DNA of 64,000 nt from Scedosporium boydii (lineage: Eukaryota > Ascomycota > Sordariomycetes > Microascales > Microascaceae): NCBI GenBank assembly GCA_002221725.1, contig NJFT01000054.1, forward strand, positions 1-64,000. Reading direction: 5' to 3'. A program made the translations under genes and the position numbers. Positions 58,246 through 64,000 of the stretch are shown piece by piece. Under the pieces are notes generated by a model. The model saw only the letters and a program-made list of their open reading frames with translations. It did no database searches and had not been told where the DNA came from. Positions within the stretch are counted from its first letter, which is position 1; every line of letters begins with the position of its first letter.

Positions 58246-59883
58246 TTACAAGTAGTCCTGGATGACCTTCCAGAATGCCTCAGGCGCTTCAGACATTGGC
58301 AGATGACCAGTCTCCGGAACAAGTCTCAGCTCCGTCCCAGATGGGCCCATCTTGTCCTTAAATCCATCCATCGCCTTCACCAAAGCCCCCTTAGCATCCG
58401 CCTCGCCGACCACAAAGATAGCAGGGACCTTGCAGCCGGGCATAAGGGGCTTCAAGTCGTAATCCCACAGGGCCTGACAGCTGTACTTGAAGCCCTCGAC
58501 GCTGTTAGTCGCGACGATCTTGGTCATCCATTCCGTGACGTCCTTCTTGTTCTCCACGGTATTTGGATGGAACCACCGCGAGACAGTGACGGGCGCGAGG
58601 TTGTTGATGCCCTGCCCGCCGTTCTCCTCAGCCACGGCCGTGCGTTCCTTCCAAGCGACCGTGTTAGCGGGGCTAGACGTAGCGTTGAAATCGCAGGCAA
58701 TAATCTTGGAAACCCGCTCGGGGTAGTCGATGGCGAACCGCGTCGTCGTTGCGCCGCCCATGGAAACTCCGATGAGTGCGTGAAGCTTTTCTATCCTCAG
58801 ACCATCGAGGAGGGTCTTGAGATCCTTGGCCAGCATCTCGAGCGTCGCGGGCACGGGCGGGTGGGGGACGTCGTGGCGGCCGCGGGAGTCGTAGCGGAGG
58901 ATACGCAGGTCAGGACGTTGGGCCTTGAGGATTTCGACGAAGGGATCCCACATGTGCAGAGAGGTGAGGAGAGAATTGCAAAAGGCCACGACGGGGGCGT
59001 CGGGGGATGGGTTTCCCTCCAGCCGATAGGGAATCGTCAAGGAATCCGGGGTGGGTACGTAGGACTCGATGACGGCATTGGGACCGGGAGTCGTTATTGT
59101 TGTAGTAATAGTGGCGGTTTCGCGGGATCCGGAGGACACGAATTCGCCCTTGTCTGCGGGCAACCTCGACAGAGAAGACAAGTCCCTCGACCCCGAGCCG
59201 AACACGTAAAACAGAGAAAATGTCCTCCGGCTCGCCGCCTCCACATACTTGGACATGACCTCGGTTCGCCAAGTCGTAGACGTAGACGCCTTGTGCTCAG
59301 GCCCGCCGAGGCCGTTTTGCTTCGTATAATCGTGAATGGCGAGATACGTTACTTTCCCAACATCCTCGATGCTCGACGTCCTGAACCACCGCGTGCGAAA
59401 CCAGCCGGGAACGCGAGAAAGCATGTCGATGTGTTCTTCTTCAAACCATTTGCGATACGCGTCCTCGGCGCCCTCGACAGCCTTCAACGTCGTCTCAACG
59501 ATAACTTGGACGGCGCCCTCGGCCTCAGCTTCGGAGAGCGACTCGATGGGCCTGAAGGTGGGTGACTCCTTGGTCAGGACGAGATCGTAAAAGCGCCTGT
59601 CTACCTGGACTTGTCCGATAGTGGCGGCCTCGCGGGGGGTTCGGTTCTCGCGAAGGCTGGTGTAGATGGGGGTGAGGAGGTGGGACATGTCAGTCACGTC
59701 GTAGAGGGCGACGTAAGGGGGGTCCTGGGCATCGGTGGCTCGGTAACGGAGGCCGTTGGTGAATATGTGGGGTAGTCGGAGGCGGTTGGGGCCATGCTCG
59801 TTGTTATACCAGTCGTGGAACTGGTCGAGGGAGAGACCCTCCTTTGGGCGCATAAACACGATGAGAAGGCCGGGCGTTGTCAT
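58246..59883 (-). CDS. EthD-like tandem domain fused to 3-oxoadipate enol-lactonase-like hydrolase
   Basis: Intronless, 545 aa from ATG 59883 (caacATGACA); the frame continues upstream but has no earlier ATG. Residues of about 1-105 and 110-215 are two EthD/dimeric alpha-beta barrel-like repeats, each with a W-[YF]-x-x-E-H helix motif (FHDWYNNEHGPNRL; YRKWFEEEHIDML). A linker leads to an alpha/beta hydrolase at about 260-545, with nucleophile Ser374 (GVSMGGA), the probable acid in VVGEADAKG and His in ETGHLPM. The hydrolase part resembles PcaD enol-lactone hydrolases of the beta-ketoadipate route. The fusion suggests one polypeptide for consecutive steps on a quinone- or lactone-type substrate; the substrate is inferred. 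The leader is rich in CTT repeats. Confidence 0.9.
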   Translation of the reverse strand: MTTPGLLIVFMRPKEGLSLDQFHDWYNNEHGPNRLRLPHIFTNGLRYRATDAQDPPYVALYDVTDMSHLLTPIYTSLRENRTPREAATIGQVQVDRRFYDLVLTKESPTFRPIESLSEAEAEGAVQVIVETTLKAVEGAEDAYRKWFEEEHIDMLSRVPGWFRTRWFRTSSIEDVGKVTYLAIHDYTKQNGLGGPEHKASTSTTWRTEVMSKYVEAASRRTFSLFYVFGSGSRDLSSLSRLPADKGEFVSSGSRETATITTTITTPGPNAVIESYVPTPDSLTIPYRLEGNPSPDAPVVAFCNSLLTSLHMWDPFVEILKAQRPDLRILRYDSRGRHDVPHPPVPATLEMLAKDLKTLLDGLRIEKLHALIGVSMGGATTTRFAIDYPERVSKIIACDFNATSSPANTVAWKERTAVAEENGGQGINNLAPVTVSRWFHPNTVENKKDVTEWMTKIVATNSVEGFKYSCQALWDYDLKPLMPGCKVPAIFVVGEADAKGALVKAMDGFKDKMGPSGTELRLVPETGHLPMSEAPEAFWKVIQDYL

Positions 59884-62077
59884 GTTGGACAGTGGTTTAC
59901 GATGATGGTGAGAAGAATACAAAGTAGAGAGAAGAAGAAGAAGAAAAGAAGAAAGAAGAAAGATCACGGAAGATGAGAGTGCTTAAAGATGAGGCGAGCT
60001 AGAGATAATAAGTATAACTTCCCAGCTCTAAGGCGGGGGACAGCAATAAATATGGACAGGCGGAAAAGCCGCGATGTGATGTCAAGATTAATGTGTGGGA
60101 ATGAGGGGCACCGGCTACCAAGTGGGGGAGGCCAAGACGAACAACAAGAGAATAAGTTGAACTGAGATTCAGAGATACAAAGATGGCGAAAGCTGTATTT
60201 AATAGCATCAATTGATCTAGAGTAACTAATGCAACTCGAACCTGGATGGGTCCACCGAAATGGGAGCTTGACGAGGGTTTAATAGCAGAAGAATCGTCTG
60301 AATTCCCTCGATTTACCGGAACAATTTGAAGCCCTCGACACTTGATCAGAATATCTTCGTGGGAAAAGGCAGGGAAGGTCCCACCGGCCTAGCGACTGCC
60401 GAAATGCACGGTCTCGGCATCGAGTTCGGCAGGGGAGACTGACAAACGGGTGGCCAAAGGAAGGAGGTGCGGAGGAGGTGGGGAGACTCAGAGAACTAGG
60501 AAGGAAGCGTGGCGACAGAGTTAAATTGTTCGAGGACGACGGAGGTCCAGCAGCATCAAATTCAGTGGATTGGCGCGGGGCAAGCCAATTCTGGCTTCCT
60601 GGTCAAGGTTGGCCTGCGGCAGCGCCAGTTGGTCGCCAGGTGACTTCTCAAGCTTGGCCACAGCGGAAGTATTAGTACATTTTTGTGATCTTGATATTGA
60701 AAGTCGGGAAAACTCGCAGAGTCGCAAAGCCAACACACACCCGACGCTCCACCTCCTTCCACGCTTGAAGGCCAGTGCTCTCTGTGTCAATCACCTCAGA
60801 AGGCTTCAATAGTAGATCTCTTGCTAATTCAATTGTTTGCTTCCTGCGAGGCATGGCCCCCAATTCGACATGTTTGGCTTCATTTGATGTTGCTACTTCG
60901 TATTGATCCGCAACATCAAGTACACTTTAGCTCGAGGCTACATGTAAGTATCAGTTACTCCAGAAGTCGTTTTGGCAGTTCTCCAAGATGGTCTGAATGC
61001 GCCCCAGCGCTCTGGGAAGCCTGGGACACGCAGACCCCACTACCAGACATTCACGCCCCAAGAGTGTCCAGCCGTGTTCTGCAGTACCCGGTACTCGTGG
61101 AGCCCCCACTGAGAACAGACCTATCAAAATCGGCCCCCAAAAGTTACTTGGAACCTTGGAAGGAACGAGCAAACCGACGAAGCAAGTGCGCCGCACGCGA
61201 AACTGGACGGGCTTATCGAGAGCCTGGCAGAGCGAAGAAGGCGAGCTATCGAATGCCAAACTTCGATTCACTCCTTTTTCTTGTTTCCTGCTTCTCTCGG
61301 CCCGTGGCTGAGGCGCGATCCCACATCGCCAAAACCGCCGGGAGACCGCCCCTCACCCCAGACTTGTTCCGGGGTCTTGCGCCTGCTCCCGCCCGAGCAT
61401 TGAAATCAGCTGGGACTGTTATCTGCAAGCATCCATTTCGGCTTCTTGCATCAACAAAGTTCCTGTCGATATGTTCATATCTTTCCGAGTCCTCGCCTAG
61501 ACCTGCGGATACATGCCGCACACCGAGACGACCTTGCTATCAACTCTCCAACCATTCGAATCTCTCCCGTCACGAGTCCAGACCTGAGAGGCCCGGCAGA
61601 GAGCCCCTCCAGCTTCTGATTTGATCCTCATTCATTCTGTTTGCTGGCTGGGTTACACAGCTTCGTCCGCCACTTTCCATTCGCCATACACCATTCCACC
61701 CTCGACCACCTGCACTCGTCGATTCGGATGCCCACCTTCTCAGCCTGGATGCCTACTCTCCTTTGCAATGCCATGCTCACCTCTTGCTTTTTTAAAAATC
61801 CCCATTCACCCTGGCTACTCCGAGGCTCCCCCCTCCCGTTTTCTCTTCTCTTCGTTGCACACGCCGAGTTGTTACTGGGTTCATGCTCTCCCTTCGCCAT
61901 ACTCTAGACAACCTCGTCACTCTTTCTTCCACGTATTTTCTACCTGTACTAGACTTAGAGCCCACAGCTCGATGAGTGCAGTCGACAAAATCACCTCCAA
62001 TTCGAATATCCTTTCAAGTAAAATAGTGACAATACATACTGATACAGGGCTCTCCTGAGCCACCGCACCACACATCA
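59884..62077. other. Gene-poor stretch of about 2.2 kb
   Basis: It holds the purine-rich (CTT on the minus strand) leader of the EthD fusion, a TACTTCGTA motif at 60894 and the long upstream region of the RdRP. A 267-codon frame at 60821-61624 has no ATG at its start and no motif, so I do not call it. Confidence 0.55.
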
Positions 62078-64000
62078 ATGGAAGTCTACTTCCAGGGACT
62101 GCCGCAGGGCTTGTCCCAAGCCAGTTTTCAAAACGGCCTCCAGGGGTTCATGAACGCCTTGGGAATCGTCGATTGGTCTTGTCAGGTTCCCGGACGCAAG
62201 GACTTCGGCTTTGCCACATTCGTCAACGTCTCGGATGCCAACAAGTTCTTGCAAGCCCATGGCGCCGTTAAACCTCACAAGGCGAGGCTGCGCATATTCA
62301 ACCGTCCCGTTTACGCTTCCAAGGGCAAGAGGACCCCTGACAAGTTGGCAATTCAACATCTCCGATATCACATGGAACAAAGAGCTACCACCATGGCCAA
62401 GCCCGTCTCCAAAGATGCACCAGTTCTGGACAATCTGCGGTTCGTAGACTGCGGTCATCTCACAATTGACCCCGACGGAGATGATCTCGTATTCATCCCG
62501 CAGTGTACTCTCTTGTGCAATCTCAGCAGCGGTCCATGTACCGCCAAGTTTGCAAAGAGGACGCTCATCCTTAAGTATAACAACGGTTCTCGTGTCGATA
62601 TCCCCTACGAAAGCGTGTGGGAGATGGTTATCGACAAATTCAGTCCTCAGATCACCTTAATCCTGACCGCGACCCCAAGATTCTTCGCCCCAGGCAACCA
62701 CATCGATCAATTGATGCGAAAATTGGATCTTGAGGCATTTGGATGGAACAATGCCTCAAGGGTCCCCGATCGGATGAGGACCACACATCTCCACGGTTGC
62801 GCCGAGCACTCCAAGTACGTGGCGCACTGCCTCGTCTATCGGCTCTCCTTCTGGCAAAATTACAATGTTTTTATCCAGCACATGTCTGCAGTCGAGCACA
62901 TGGACATCATGGCTTGCTCTCGATTCTCGTTCCGGGAGCTCCCACCAATGCCTGGCAGTACCGATTTCCCTTCCGCATTCCAAGCCTTCACTCGTAGAAC
63001 GGATGAGATCCAGGCCGTCAATGCTGTCCCATTCGACATCCTCTTCCAGGTCCAAGCACTCGTCAGGAATATCTACGTGACTCCGAAGGTTGGGATCGAG
63101 ATTCTGGATTATATGGAAGCCTCCTTCACTGGCGCCAAGCGAAAAGGCTTACCTCCGCCCTTTTCCGTCAAGTCTTTCAAACAACTCTTCCAGAAAATCC
63201 GGTACCCGTCCCCGGATATGGATCTTGACCGACTCACCTCTAGATATATCTTGGACGATCTTGTGGGGATCGAAACTAGTGGGCGAAGCCACTCTCCCTT
63301 TTTTTCCAGATTGGAAAAGGAACGTTCGGCGCGCCAGTCGTGGGTGTTCAAAGCCGTCGTGACGCCGACGCGTATTATTCTGCAAGGTCCTGACCTCGAG
63401 ACGAACAATCGAATCCTGCGCAAGTTCCCCGATTTCACGGACAATTTCTTGCGAGTCCAGTTTAGTGAGGAGGACGAAGAAGACCTCTTCTTCAATCCGA
63501 ATGTGTCGAACGACATGATTTTGAAGCGGTTTGAAAACGTCTTCCGTACTGGAATTCAAATCGCCGGTCGAGTGTATGGTTTCTTGGGATTTTCCCATTC
63601 CTCTCTACGGTCCCACTCCGCGTGGTTCTCCGCGTCCTTCTTCGACAAAGATCGCAAATTCCAGACATACATTAGCATCATCAAGGACCTGGGAGATTTT
63701 GAACACATTCGTATCCCCGCGCGTTGCGCCGCAAGGATTGGCCAGGCCTTCAGCGAAACGCCATTCTCAATTCACCTGCCCGATCATGGCATAACGCAGT
63801 CCTACATCACCGATGTCAAGTCTCCCGACGGCAAGCGAATCTTTAGTGACGGCGTAGGAACTATTTCCCGCGCTGCCGCGCTATCTATCTGGGGCGTGTT
63901 GCCGAAGAGCAGCAACAGAGCTACGTGCTTCCAGATCAGGTGGGCTGGGGCTAAGGGCATGCTTTCGCTTGACACCCGACTACCTGGGAAGCAGTTTTGC
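62078..64000 (+). CDS. RNA-dependent RNA polymerase, partial (cut by window edge)
   Basis: The frame from ATG 62078 runs 641 codons to the edge without a stop or intron. The first 75 residues look like an RRM-type fold (VYFQGLPQGLSQ, GFATFVNVSDANKFL), as in plant RDR and N. crassa SAD-1-type enzymes. RdRP family blocks follow: GFLGFSHSSLRSHSAWF, then SDGVGTISRAAAL (Asp591) and CFQIRWAGAKGML. The catalytic DxDGD motif is expected downstream and is not in the window. Role from the family: makes double-stranded RNA from single-stranded templates for RNA silencing. Assignment to the SAD-1 class (meiotic silencing) rather than QDE-1 rests on the RRM and is moderate. It is a cellular gene, not viral. 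Confidence 0.9.
   Translation, partial: MEVYFQGLPQGLSQASFQNGLQGFMNALGIVDWSCQVPGRKDFGFATFVNVSDANKFLQAHGAVKPHKARLRIFNRPVYASKGKRTPDKLAIQHLRYHMEQRATTMAKPVSKDAPVLDNLRFVDCGHLTIDPDGDDLVFIPQCTLLCNLSSGPCTAKFAKRTLILKYNNGSRVDIPYESVWEMVIDKFSPQITLILTATPRFFAPGNHIDQLMRKLDLEAFGWNNASRVPDRMRTTHLHGCAEHSKYVAHCLVYRLSFWQNYNVFIQHMSAVEHMDIMACSRFSFRELPPMPGSTDFPSAFQAFTRRTDEIQAVNAVPFDILFQVQALVRNIYVTPKVGIEILDYMEASFTGAKRKGLPPPFSVKSFKQLFQKIRYPSPDMDLDRLTSRYILDDLVGIETSGRSHSPFFSRLEKERSARQSWVFKAVVTPTRIILQGPDLETNNRILRKFPDFTDNFLRVQFSEEDEEDLFFNPNVSNDMILKRFENVFRTGIQIAGRVYGFLGFSHSSLRSHSAWFSASFFDKDRKFQTYISIIKDLGDFEHIRIPARCAARIGQAFSETPFSIHLPDHGITQSYITDVKSPDGKRIFSDGVGTISRAAALSIWGVLPKSSNRATCFQIRWAGAKGMLSLDTRLPGKQFC

Noticed and set aside
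60821..61624. 267-codon frame upstream of the RdRP
   Set aside because: No ATG at its start, other frames are open on both strands, and there are no motifs; it is more likely leader DNA.
1..64000. CRISPR arrays, bacterial operons or attachment sites
   Set aside because: The DNA is clearly eukaryotic with spliced genes; no regular repeat-spacer arrays were seen.

Overview
The window looks like nuclear DNA of a filamentous ascomycete (Pezizomycotina, probably Sordariomycetes; the class is an inference). Genes lie on both strands, have short GT-AG introns of 55-120 nt with CTAAC/CTGAC-type branch sites, and include clear fungal families: a Zn2Cys6 regulator, a free CDH-type cytochrome domain, a sedolisin, a patatin/NB-ARC protein and an RNA-dependent RNA polymerase. 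I rebuilt 18 protein-coding loci by joining exons so that phase is kept across every junction, plus three tRNA genes. Splice sites are read by eye without transcripts.

Layout. 0.8-2.7 kb: unrecognised protein with ubiquitin-like N-terminal segments. 3.7-7.9 kb: a salicylate-hydroxylase-like FAD monooxygenase convergent with a Zn2Cys6 transcription factor. 8.6 kb: tRNA-Gln(CTG). 9.6-12.6 kb: TRM6 (tRNA m1A58 methyltransferase subunit) convergent with ARPC3 (Arp2/3 complex). 14.4-16.2 kb: unrecognised nuclear-looking protein. 16.2-20.9 kb: gene-poor. 20.9-24.8 kb: secreted type-B carboxylesterase and RFC3 clamp-loader subunit. 24.8-28.2 kb: gene-poor. 28.2-29.9 kb: type II membrane glycosyltransferase. 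29.9-35.0 kb: gene-poor. 35.0-40.2 kb: secreted aspartic protease, prolyl-4-hydroxylase-like dioxygenase, and an ER thioredoxin/PDI-like protein ending in HDEL. 40.4 kb: tRNA-Ala(AGC). 40.7-45.8 kb: sedolisin (S53) peptidase and a GT25-like glycosyltransferase. 45.8-49.5 kb: gene-poor. 49.5-51.8 kb: ankyrin-repeat protein. 52.5-54.3 kb: patatin-like phospholipase running into a frameshifted NB-ARC relic. 54.95 kb: second tRNA-Gln(CTG). 57.2-59.9 kb: secreted cytochrome domain and an EthD-EthD-alpha/beta-hydrolase fusion. 62.1 kb to the edge: 5' part of an RNA-dependent RNA polymerase.

How genes may relate. There is no biosynthetic cluster. The hydroxylase plus regulator pair and, far away, the EthD/enol-lactonase-like fusion suggest aromatic-compound catabolism. 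The esterase, aspartic protease, sedolisin and cytochrome domain are secreted degradative proteins. The prolyl hydroxylase, PDI-like protein and glycosyltransferases point to the secretory pathway. The most noteworthy items are the decayed NLR-type patatin/NB-ARC gene, a PDI-like protein that has lost one active-site cysteine and whose active-site loop is encoded partly by two 8-nt microexons, an acidic low-complexity insert inside the sedolisin catalytic domain, and an intergenic 9-mer (TACTTCGTA) far more frequent than chance.
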